Below, piece by piece: positions 1 through 8,007 of a stretch of 32,646 nt of DNA. This DNA comes from Gemmatimonadota bacterium (lineage in GTDB: Bacteria; Gemmatimonadota; Gemmatimonadetes; Gemmatimonadales; Gemmatimonadaceae). The first letter of the stretch is position 1; the number at the start of each line of letters is the position of its first letter. The translations under genes and the position numbers were made by a program. The notes under the pieces are model-generated. The model was not told where the DNA came from and ran no database searches. It saw only the letters and a program-made list of their open reading frames with translations. The stretch lies in assembly GCA_016200495.1 (NCBI GenBank), contig JACQES010000209.1, positions 1 to 32,646 of the forward strand. Reading direction: 5' to 3'.

Positions 1-2
1 AG

Positions 3-845
3 GTGACGCGCGAGGCCGATGGCCGCGCGACCGTGCACTTCGTGAGCGGCCGCTCGCGCGCGGGCGAGATGGAGGCGGTGCGCGCGCGCTGGATCGTGGG
101 CGCGGACGGCGCGCTGTCGAAGGTCGCGCGCCAGGAACTGCCTGATGCGGCCGCCAAGGGCGCGCACGTGTTCGCGTACCACGAGATCGTGAAGTCGCCG
201 GGCCGCGACAGCGAGGCGTTCGGCCACGCGCGCGCGGACGTGTACTACGACGGGCGGCTCTCGCCCGACTTCTACGCGTGGGTCTTTCCCCACGGTGACG
301 TGACGTCCATCGGCACGGGGAGCATGCAGCAGGGGTTCAAGCTGCGCGACGCGGTGGCGACGCTGCGTGAGGAGATGGGGTTCACCGACGTGGAAACGGT
401 GCGCTGCGAAGGGGCGCCGATCCCGCTCAAGCCGCTGCCGCGCTGGGACAACGGCCGCGACGTGGTCCTGGCGGGCGACGCGGCGGGGGTCGTCGCACCG
501 GCGTCGGGAGAGGGAATCTTCTACGCGATGACCGGGGGACGCCGGGCAGCGGAGGCGGTGGCGCGCGCCCAGCTTTCGGGCGATGCGCGCGTTCTCAAGG
601 AGGCGCGCCGGCGCTTCATGCGGGAGCATGGCCAGGTGTTCTGGGTGCTCGACATCATGCAGCGCTTCTGGTACTCGAACGACAACCGGCGCGAACGGTT
701 CGTGGCGATCTGCCGCGACCCGGACGTGCAGAGCTTGACCTTCGAGGCGTACATGCGTAAACGCTTGATTCGAGCCCGTCCGCTGGCCCATCTCAGGATC
801 TTCATGAAAAACCTGGGACACCTAGCGGGTGTCCTGCCGGCATGA
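3..845 (+). CDS. bchP: BchP-like geranylgeranyl diphosphate/geranylgeranyl-bacteriochlorophyll reductase, 5'-truncated by window edge
   Basis: FAD-dependent reductase motifs GADGALS and DVVLAGDAAGVVAPASGEGIFYAM; DVYYDGRLSPDFYAWVFPHGD and CRDPDVQSLTFEAYMRK resemble BchP/ChlP more than generic archaeal GGR (recalled family pattern, not searched). Confidence 0.82.
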   Translation: MTREADGRATVHFVSGRSRAGEMEAVRARWIVGADGALSKVARQELPDAAAKGAHVFAYHEIVKSPGRDSEAFGHARADVYYDGRLSPDFYAWVFPHGDVTSIGTGSMQQGFKLRDAVATLREEMGFTDVETVRCEGAPIPLKPLPRWDNGRDVVLAGDAAGVVAPASGEGIFYAMTGGRRAAEAVARAQLSGDARVLKEARRRFMREHGQVFWVLDIMQRFWYSNDNRRERFVAICRDPDVQSLTFEAYMRKRLIRARPLAHLRIFMKNLGHLAGVLPA

Positions 846-911
846 CACCTTTGTGGGCGGTGCGCCGTCCGTTTAGGTAGGCCCCTCCTCTCCCCCGATC
901 CGCAGGAATCG

Positions 912-2246
912 ATGCTGATTTCGATCGCAGTCGACTTCCATTCTGCCGACGTCGCGACGCGCGAGCGTTTCCACCTGTCGGCGGAACGGATCGAGGCGTT
1001 GTACGGGGCGGCGCGCGACGAGTCCATGCAGGAACTCGCGCTGATCTCGACGTGCAACCGCACCGAGGTCTATGCCTGGGTGGAGGATGGCGGCGCGGAC
1101 TCCGTGGAACATTTGACGCAGGCGCTCGTGCGCCGGTGGGTCGGCAACCGGAAGGATGCGCGCGCCCTGATGGGCATCGCGCGCCGCCGGAGCGGGATCG
1201 ACGTGGCGCGGCACATCCTGCGCGTGGCCGCGGGACTCGAGTCGCAGGTGCTGGGCGACGGCCAGATCCTCGGCCAGCTGAAGACGGCCTACCGCCTCGC
1301 GAACGGGCGCGGCACAGCCGGCCCGGTGCTGCATCGCCTGATCGAGACGGCGCTCCGCACGGGCAAGCGCGTCGCCACCGAGACGTCGCTGTCGGCCGGT
1401 CGCAACTCGATCGGGGCGGAAGCGGCGGCCATGGCGCTCCACCGGTTCGGCTCGCTCGCGCACGCGCGCGTGGTGGTCGTCGGGTGCGGCAAGACGGGCG
1501 AGCGCACGGCGCGCCAGCTGAAGAAGCTCGGCGCGCAGGACGTGGTGCTGCTCAACCGCACGATGAGCCGCGCCGTCGAGCTGGCCAACGCCGTCGGTGG
1601 GCGCGCCGCGGCGTGGGACACGCTGCACCTCGAGCTCGCGATGGCCGACGCCGCGATCGTGGCGACGGGGGCGGAGGCGCCGCTGGTGCAGGCCGCCCTG
1701 CTCCGCACCTGCCGCGAGAACTGCGGCACGGCGGGCTATCCGCTGATGCTCGTGGACCTCTCGGTGCCGCGCAACATCGAGCCCGCCGTGCGCGAGATCG
1801 AGGGGATCTCGCTCGTGGACCTCGACAAGCTGCACCTGCCGATCGTGGCCGCCGAGGAGGCGCGCCGCGCCGCGGTGCCGCTCGCGAACGCGATCGTCGA
1901 GGAGGAGCTCCGCCACTTCATGGAGTGGTCGTCGGCGGCCGCGGCGCGCGCGGTGATCCGCCCGCTGCACGACGCCCTCGTCGAAGTGGCGCGCCGCGAG
2001 GTGGAGTTCGCCGCCGGCGACTCCGCCGTGGCCGAGCGCACCGCCGACCGGATCGTGGCCAAGCTGCTCGCGCGCCCGATGTCGGCGCTCAAGAACGCGA
2101 TCCAGCGCGGCGAGTCGCTCGACGACCTGATGCTCACGATGGACCAGCTCTTCGCCGAGCACGGCGTGCGCCACGCGAGTCGCACCCGCGCGCACCCGCC
2201 GACGCCGACCGCGCTGGACAGCGTGCCGCACGCCCAGGGAGCCTGA
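912..2246 (+). CDS. hemA: Glutamyl-tRNA reductase (C5 pathway)
   Basis: STCNRTEVYAW catalytic Cys motif, GLESQVLGDGQILGQLKTAY, Rossmann VVVVGCGKTGERTARQL. Confidence 0.96.
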   Translation: MLISIAVDFHSADVATRERFHLSAERIEALYGAARDESMQELALISTCNRTEVYAWVEDGGADSVEHLTQALVRRWVGNRKDARALMGIARRRSGIDVARHILRVAAGLESQVLGDGQILGQLKTAYRLANGRGTAGPVLHRLIETALRTGKRVATETSLSAGRNSIGAEAAAMALHRFGSLAHARVVVVGCGKTGERTARQLKKLGAQDVVLLNRTMSRAVELANAVGGRAAAWDTLHLELAMADAAIVATGAEAPLVQAALLRTCRENCGTAGYPLMLVDLSVPRNIEPAVREIEGISLVDLDKLHLPIVAAEEARRAAVPLANAIVEEELRHFMEWSSAAAARAVIRPLHDALVEVARREVEFAAGDSAVAERTADRIVAKLLARPMSALKNAIQRGESLDDLMLTMDQLFAEHGVRHASRTRAHPPTPTALDSVPHAQGA

Positions 2247-2247
2247 G

Positions 2248-3375
2248 GTGAGCGGCACGTCGACGCCGTCGTCCGGTTCCCCGCTGAAGAACGACCTGTT
2301 CCTGCGCGCCGCCCGCGGTGAGTCCACCGAGCGGCCGCCGGTGTGGATGATGCGGCAGGCCGGCCGCTACCTGCCGCAGTATCGCGCGGTGCGCGCCAAG
2401 GCCGACTTCCTCACGATGTGCCGCACCCCGGAGCTCGCCGTCGAGGTGACGCTCCAGCCCGTCGAGCTGCTCAAGGTGGACGCCGCGATCATCTTCAGCG
2501 ACATCCTCGTCGTGCCGCAGGCGATGGGGATGGAGCTGCACATGGACGAGGGGATCGGGCCGCAGTTCCCCGACCCGCTGCGTCGCGCGGCCGACCTGAC
2601 GCGCCTGCGCGAGGTCGCGGTGGAGGAGGACCTGGGCTACATGCTCGACGCCGTGCGGCTCTGCCGCCGCGAGCTCGACGGCCGCGTGCCGCTCATCGGC
2701 TTCGCGGGCGCGCCGTGGACCCTCGCGTCGTACATGATCGAGGGCAAGGGAACGAAGAACTTCCACGTGGCCAAGCGGCTGATCGTGGAGGCGCCGGAGA
2801 TGGCCCACGCGCTGCTGTCGAAGCTCGCCACGGTGGTCGGCAACTTCCTCGTGGCGCAGGTGCGCGCGGGGGCGCAGGCGGTGCAGCTGTTCGACTCGTG
2901 GGCGGGAGCGCTGGCGCCGGCCGAGTTCCGGCAGTTCGCGCTGCCCTACCTCGCGCGCTCGTGCGCGATCGCACGGACGGCGGGGGTGCCGGTGACGGTG
3001 TTCGCGCCGGGCGCGGGGTGGGCGCTCGAGCAGATCGTCGAGGCCTCGGGGTGCGACGTGGTGGGGGTGGACTGGCAGGTGGAGCCGGCCGACGCGCGGA
3101 GGCGGCTCGCGGCGCATCGCGTGGCGCTGCAGGGCAACCTGGATCCGTCGCTCCTGTTCGGCACGCCGGACTTCGTGCGGCACCGGACGCGGAAGATGCT
3201 CGACGCGTTCGGGTCGCGCGGCTACATCGCGAACCTCGGGCACGGGATCCTGCCCGAGACGCCGGTGGCGAGCGCGCGCGCGTTCATCGACACGGTGCGC
3301 GAGTGGTCCGCGCCGGCGTCGCAGCCGACGGTGAGCCCGGTGCCATACGGCCGGTCGTCGGCGATGCTGGCGTGA
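2248..3375 (+). CDS. hemE: Uroporphyrinogen decarboxylase
   Basis: PPVWMMRQAGRYLPQYRAVR, FSDILVVPQAMGMEL, GFAGAPWTLASYMIEGKGTKNF; GTG start 1 nt after hemA stop. Confidence 0.97.
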   Translation: MSGTSTPSSGSPLKNDLFLRAARGESTERPPVWMMRQAGRYLPQYRAVRAKADFLTMCRTPELAVEVTLQPVELLKVDAAIIFSDILVVPQAMGMELHMDEGIGPQFPDPLRRAADLTRLREVAVEEDLGYMLDAVRLCRRELDGRVPLIGFAGAPWTLASYMIEGKGTKNFHVAKRLIVEAPEMAHALLSKLATVVGNFLVAQVRAGAQAVQLFDSWAGALAPAEFRQFALPYLARSCAIARTAGVPVTVFAPGAGWALEQIVEASGCDVVGVDWQVEPADARRRLAAHRVALQGNLDPSLLFGTPDFVRHRTRKMLDAFGSRGYIANLGHGILPETPVASARAFIDTVREWSAPASQPTVSPVPYGRSSAMLA

Positions 3376-4352
3376 CCCACGCGGCGGGGGCCGCGCCGAT
3401 GCGCGGCGCCGCCGGCGGGACGCGCGCGCGCGCGACCGCGTGGGCCGAGGAGGTGCACGACTTCCTCACGGCCCTGTTCGAGCGCCTGGACGGCGTGGCG
3501 CGCTTCCGCGAGGACCGCTGGGACCGCGATGGGGGCGGCGGCGGCAACTCGCGCGTGATGACCGACGGCGCCGTGTTCGAGAAGGCGGGGATCAACCGCT
3601 CGATCGTGATGGGGACGCTGCCGGCGCAGGCCGCGCAGCGGCTGGGGGGGCGCGGCGCCGCGGCAGGGAGCACCGACTTCTTCGCGGCGGGGGTGAGCCT
3701 CGTGGTGCATCCGCGGAGCCCGCGCGTGCCGACGGTGCACCTCAACGTGCGCTACTTCGAGCTCACCGACGCGAACGGCGTGCGCACGGACCACTGGTTC
3801 GGCGGCGGCACGGACCTGACGCCCACGTACCCGCACGCGGCCGACGCGGTGCACTTCCACCGCGCGCTAAAGCAGATCTGCGACCGGCACCACGCGGGGT
3901 TCTTCGGGCGGTTCAAGCCGTGGTGCGACGAGTACTTCACGATCCCGCACCGCGGCGGGGAGGCGCGCGGCGTGGGCGGGGTGTTCTTCGACCACCTGCG
4001 CCCCGACGAGGACGCGAGCGGGCTGGACGAGGACGCGATGTTCGGCTTCGCGACGGACATCGGGCACTCGCTGGCGACGGCGTACGGCCCGATCGTCGAG
4101 CGCCGCAAGGCGGAGCCGACGAACGAGCGTGAGCGGCACTTCCAGCTGTGGCGGCGCGGGCGGTACGTGGAGTTCAACCTCGTGTACGACCGGGGGACGC
4201 ATTTCGGGTTGCACACCAACGCGCGCGTGGAGAGCGTGCTGATGAGCCTGCCGCCGCTGGCGGCGTGGGACTACGCCCCCGTGTGGGAGCCCGGGTCGTT
4301 CGAGGCGGAGCTGGTGGCGATGCTCAAGCCGCGGGAGTGGGTGGAGGGCTGA
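3372..4352 (+). CDS. hemF: Oxygen-dependent coproporphyrinogen III oxidase
   Basis: WFGGGTDLTPTYP, FKPWCDEYFTIPHRGGEARGVGGVFFD, RGRYVEFNLVYDRGTHFGLHTNARVESVLMSLPP. Start is GTG 3372 (overlapping the hemE TGA) or ATG 3399. Confidence 0.95.
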   Translation: MTHAAGAAPMRGAAGGTRARATAWAEEVHDFLTALFERLDGVARFREDRWDRDGGGGGNSRVMTDGAVFEKAGINRSIVMGTLPAQAAQRLGGRGAAAGSTDFFAAGVSLVVHPRSPRVPTVHLNVRYFELTDANGVRTDHWFGGGTDLTPTYPHAADAVHFHRALKQICDRHHAGFFGRFKPWCDEYFTIPHRGGEARGVGGVFFDHLRPDEDASGLDEDAMFGFATDIGHSLATAYGPIVERRKAEPTNERERHFQLWRRGRYVEFNLVYDRGTHFGLHTNARVESVLMSLPPLAAWDYAPVWEPGSFEAELVAMLKPREWVEG

Positions 4353-4397
4353 GGCTGCGCGAGGGCTGCGCGAGGGCTGCGCGAGGGCTGCGCGAGG
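4351..4397. repeat. 11-bp tandem repeat (GAGGGCTGCGC), about 4 units, starting at the hemF stop codon
   Basis: Read directly: GAGGCTGCGC GAGGGCTGCGC GAGGGCTGCGC GAGGGCTGCGC GAGG. Confidence 0.95.
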
Positions 4398-4414
4398 CTC
4401 GACAAAGAGCCTGG

Positions 4415-4700
4415 ACCACCGAGCACACCGAGCACACCGAGCACACCGAGGGGTGCCGGGTGTGTGGCGGGCTGGCGGGGCTTACCACCGAGGCACGGGG
4501 GCACGGAGGACTGCGAGGAAGACTGTTTTCTTTGCCTTCGCGTGCGCGTGTGATCGGAGGTTGAGATCGCCTTCAGGTACTCGCGGTTCTCCGTGCCTCC
4601 GTGCCTCGGTGGTGAAATCGCCCGATCTCGGTGTGCTCGGTGTGCCCGGTGTGCCCGGTGTGCCCAGTGTGCCCAGTGTGCTCGGTGCGCTCGGTGGTGA
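4415..4700. repeat. Nested inverted-repeat element: outer arms of 9-bp tandem units (CACACCGAG / CTCGGTGTG), inner arms accaccgaggcacggNggcacgga
   Basis: Outer left 4415..4450 (4 units), inner left 4484..4512, inner right 4588..4616, outer right 4627..4700 (about 8 units); arms are reverse complements. Confidence 0.9.
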
Positions 4701-4772
4701 ACAGCTGTTCGTCCGCGTGCGGGCATCGCGCGCGCGGCGCGCCCCCCGGCGGCGCGACTAGATTTCCGCGCC

Positions 4773-5492
4773 ATGACCACGGTGGATGTCCTCGCGATCG
4801 TCGCGCACCGCGATGACGCCGAACTGCTCTGCGCCGGGGCGCTGATCGCGGCGAGTGACCGCGGGCATGCGACCGGCGTGCTCGACCTGGCGGCGGGCGA
4901 GGCCGGGACCCGCGGGAGCGCGGCGCTGCGCGGCGAGGAAGCGGCACGCGCCTCGCAGGTCATGGGCCTCACCGTGCGCGAGACGCTCGGACTGCCGGAT
5001 GCGGGCCTCGTCAACACGCCGGAGACGCGCGCCGCCGTGGCGCGCGTGCTGCGGCGCCTCACGCCACGCGTCGTGATCGCCCCCGCGCTGCGCGGGCGGC
5101 ACCCGGACCATCACGTCGCGGCCGCGCTCGTGCGCGACGCCTGCTTCGTCGCGGGGATCGCGAAGGTCGCGCCCGAGCTGCCGCCGCACCGGCCGCTCAA
5201 GGTGCTGCACGCGCTCTCGTACCGCGAACATGACGAGAAGCCGACCTTCGTGGTGGACATCACGGACCAGTTCGAGCGCAAGCTCGAGGCGATCCGCTGC
5301 TATGCGTCGCAGTTCGACGGGCTGGCGCAGGCGGGCGAGGTGTACCCGAACGGCGAGCCGCTCTACGACATCGTGCGCCACCAGGCGGCGCATTACGGCT
5401 CGCTGATCCGCACGCGATACGGCGAGCCGTACTGGACGAGCGAGACGATGCGGGTGGACGACGTGGCCACGCTCGGCGTGGCGACCTTCTGA
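4773..5492 (+). CDS. bshB1: LmbE/PIG-L family deacetylase, BshB1-like (bacillithiol biosynthesis)
   Basis: AHRDDAELLCAGALI, RGRHPDHHVAAALVRDACF, YREHDEKPTFVVDITDQFERKLEAIRCYASQF. Confidence 0.82.
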   Translation: MTTVDVLAIVAHRDDAELLCAGALIAASDRGHATGVLDLAAGEAGTRGSAALRGEEAARASQVMGLTVRETLGLPDAGLVNTPETRAAVARVLRRLTPRVVIAPALRGRHPDHHVAAALVRDACFVAGIAKVAPELPPHRPLKVLHALSYREHDEKPTFVVDITDQFERKLEAIRCYASQFDGLAQAGEVYPNGEPLYDIVRHQAAHYGSLIRTRYGEPYWTSETMRVDDVATLGVATF

Positions 5493-5521
5493 CCGGCGCG
5501 CACGCGCCCGGGAGCACGCAC

Positions 5522-6286
5522 ATGCAGACGCACGCGGGCGACGACGCCCCGATCACGTACGGCACCTACCTCAAGCTGCACGAACTGCTCGAGCTGCAGG
5601 TGCCGCGCTCGCACCCGGTGCACCCCGACGAGCTGCTCTTCATCGTCGTGCACCAGTCGAGCGAGCTCTGGTTCAAGGTGATCCTCCACGAGCTCGACCA
5701 GCTGGTCGCGCACATGGGGCACGGCGACGCGCTCGCGGCGCTCAACACGCTCAAGCGGCTCAACGGGCTCGTGACGATCGTGTCGCAGTCGCTGACGGCG
5801 CTCGACACGCTGCCGCCGCAGCGGTTCGCGGAGTTCCGCGGCTACCTCGGGAGCTCGAGCGGCTCGCAGAGCGACCAGTTCCGGGCGATCGAGGCGGCGT
5901 CGGGGCTGCGCGAGCCGCACTTCATCCAGGTGCTGCAGGAACACGGGCCGATCCCGGCGCTCGTGCAGGCGGCGCTCGACCGCCCGTCGCTGCAGGCGCT
6001 GTTCCACGCCATGCTCGACCAGGCGGGCACGACGCTCGAGGCCGTGTACCGCACCAAGGAGACGACGCCGCTCTTCCTGCTGGCGGAGGAGCTGCTCGAG
6101 TACGAGCAGGGGTTCGCCAAGTGGCGCTTCCTGCACGTGCAGCTCGTGGAGCGGATCATCGGGCCGCTCACGGGCGGGACGGGGGGCACGCTCGGCGCCA
6201 AGTACCTGAACCGCACGGTGCAGCAGCGGTTCTTCCCGGAACTGTGGGCGGTGCGCTCGCAGGTGTACGGGCCGAGCAAGAGCTGA
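5522..6286 (+). CDS. kynA: Tryptophan 2,3-dioxygenase
   Basis: ITYGTYLKLHELL, FIVVHQSSELWFKVILHEL, GSSSGSQSDQFR, TGGTGGTLGAKYL. Confidence 0.93.
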   Translation: MQTHAGDDAPITYGTYLKLHELLELQVPRSHPVHPDELLFIVVHQSSELWFKVILHELDQLVAHMGHGDALAALNTLKRLNGLVTIVSQSLTALDTLPPQRFAEFRGYLGSSSGSQSDQFRAIEAASGLREPHFIQVLQEHGPIPALVQAALDRPSLQALFHAMLDQAGTTLEAVYRTKETTPLFLLAEELLEYEQGFAKWRFLHVQLVERIIGPLTGGTGGTLGAKYLNRTVQQRFFPELWAVRSQVYGPSKS

Positions 6287-6340
6287 GCGGCGCGCGGGCG
6301 CAGCCGTCGCGCGGCGCGTGTGCGCCTCCGACGGCGCGCG

Positions 6341-7189
6341 TCAGGCTGCCGCGAACGAGACGAGCGCGACGCCGCTCGCGCGCAAGTCGCGCACCAGGGC
6401 CGGCTCGGTGAGCGCCTGCACCTCGGCCTCGCGCGGCGCGAGATAGCCGTCGCGCGCCCTGAGCGCGTCGTCCACGTAGCCCGGGTGCACCATGAGCTCG
6501 GTGAGGCCGGGCGCGAGGTCGCGCACGACCGCCCGCACATCGGCCGCGACGTCGGCGGCGCCCTGCGACGAGATGCCGCGGAAGTGATCCGCCGTGTGGA
6601 AGCCCTCGCGCTTCGCGGCGGCGTACGACGCGCCCCCGCGCATGGCGACGCCCAGGAGCACCTTGGACAGCGTGGCGCGCGCACGACCGGCGTTGTGCCC
6701 GAGCGGTTCCCGCGGAATGCGGATGACGCGCACCCCGGCCGCGCGCGCGGCGGCCACGACCGCAGGCCACACCGCCGGGTGCACGTGCGTGTGGCGATGA
6801 CTGTCCACGTGCGTGATGGCGACACCGGCCGCCGCGAGGCGACCGAGCTGCGCCGTCACCTCGGCCTCGAGCTCCGCCCGCTTGAGCGCGCCCGCGGTGG
6901 CCCGCGCGAGGAAGGTGGCGAACGGCCAGCAGTCGCCCGTGTCCGGATTGACGAGCGACGGCGCCGGCGTGAGCGGCCGGCCGTCGATGAGGTTCAGGTG
7001 CAACCCGAGGCCGAGCGCGACGCTGCCCCGTCCGGCCATGGCGTCGTCGAAACCCGGCGTGTTGACCATGACGCTCGCGCTGGTGACGGTGCCGGCGGCG
7101 GCGCACTCGAAGATTCCGCGATTGACGCCGGGGGTGAAGCCGAGGTCGTCGGCGTTCACCACGAGGCGGCGGCTAGTCGTAGCGCCCAC
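6341..7189 (-). CDS. ChbG/YdjC/HpnK-family carbohydrate deacetylase
   Basis: RLVVNADDLGFTPGVNRGIFE, GLGLHLNLIDGRPL, THVDSHRHTHVHPAVW, ELMVHPGYVDD. Confidence 0.9.
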   Translation of the reverse strand: MGATTSRRLVVNADDLGFTPGVNRGIFECAAAGTVTSASVMVNTPGFDDAMAGRGSVALGLGLHLNLIDGRPLTPAPSLVNPDTGDCWPFATFLARATAGALKRAELEAEVTAQLGRLAAAGVAITHVDSHRHTHVHPAVWPAVVAAARAAGVRVIRIPREPLGHNAGRARATLSKVLLGVAMRGGASYAAAKREGFHTADHFRGISSQGAADVAADVRAVVRDLAPGLTELMVHPGYVDDALRARDGYLAPREAEVQALTEPALVRDLRASGVALVSFAAA

Positions 7190-7928
7190 GCCAGCCGCCC
7201 CAGCGCACGTGCCACAGGTCGCGGAGCATCTGCATGCCGTCGCCCGCGAACTTCATGGTCGTCGGCTCGTCGTCGTAGCGGAAGGTGATGGGGCACTGCT
7301 CGACATGGCCGCCGTGGTGCTGGGCGATGTAGAGCGCCTCGACGTCGAAACCGAAGCGCGGGATCGTGAGCCGCGGAAAGACCGTCTCGGCCATCCTCGC
7401 CGTGAATCCCTTGAGGCCGGCCTGCGTGTCGAGCACGTCCTTGAGCAGCACCGTGCGCACGATGCGGTTGAAGACGCGGCTCATGACGTGGCGCGTGTAG
7501 ATGTAGTTGAGGAACCCCACGTTCATGATGTACGTGGACCTCGGGTGCACGCGGCACGCGACGGCGACGTCGGCGCCCTGCTCGAGTGCCTTGAGGATGA
7601 CGAGCACCTCGGACGGCGGGTAGGCGAGGTCCACGTCGGTGAAGACGCGGAACGCCCCGCGCGCCGCGAGCATGCCGCGCGCCACCGACGCCCCCTTGCC
7701 GCGGTTGGGCTCGTTGCGGAGCAGCGTGACCCCCGGCTCGGCCGCGGCGAACTCGCGCAGGATGCGTGCGGCCTCGGGATCGGGGGAACAGTCGTCCACG
7801 ATCACCAGCTCCCACGTGAACGGCAGCGCGTGACAGAACGCCTTGATGTCGCGCAGGGACCCGGGGAGCCGGTCGGCGTTGTTGTAGCTCGGCACGATGA
7901 CCGAGAGATGCGGCTGGGGCTCGCTCAT
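7173..7928 (-). CDS. Family 2 glycosyltransferase (dolichyl-phosphate sugar transferase-like)
   Basis: LSVIVPSYNNADRLPGSL, ELVIVDDCSPD, NRGKGASVARGMLAARG, FTDVDLAYPP, DTQAGLKGFT; overlaps the downstream ChbG-like gene by 17 bp. Confidence 0.92.
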   Translation of the reverse strand: MSEPQPHLSVIVPSYNNADRLPGSLRDIKAFCHALPFTWELVIVDDCSPDPEAARILREFAAAEPGVTLLRNEPNRGKGASVARGMLAARGAFRVFTDVDLAYPPSEVLVILKALEQGADVAVACRVHPRSTYIMNVGFLNYIYTRHVMSRVFNRIVRTVLLKDVLDTQAGLKGFTARMAETVFPRLTIPRFGFDVEALYIAQHHGGHVEQCPITFRYDDEPTTMKFAGDGMQMLRDLWHVRWGGWRGRYD

Positions 7929-8007
7929 GAGGGTGGGGGAATCCTAGCGGTCCCCGGGGAGGGCGGCCACCTCACGGCCCTGACGGGGCGTGCTTATCTT
8001 CCGGGCC

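Noticed and set aside
1052-2251. Same-strand alternative-frame ORFs inside hemA, hemE, the quinoprotein and the SARP gene (e.g. 1052..2251, 2343 to about 3370, 10445..12511, 22401..26135)
   Set aside because: Overlap genuine genes in another frame with RGRAAR-type composition and no domain motifs. Only the 3' part of 2343..4352 is real (hemF).
873-2327. 484-aa antisense ORF (and similar long antisense ORFs at 2134..3243, 10494..12443, 16307..19291, 22621..24648)
   Set aside because: Arg/Ala/His-rich low-information translations opposite well-recognised genes; typical stop-poor frames of high-GC codon usage.
4271-5062. Apparent protein with HRAHRAHWAHWAHRAHRAHRAHR and related EHTEHTEHTE peptides
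   Set aside because: Translation of the 9-bp repeat element; the repeat explains the open frame.
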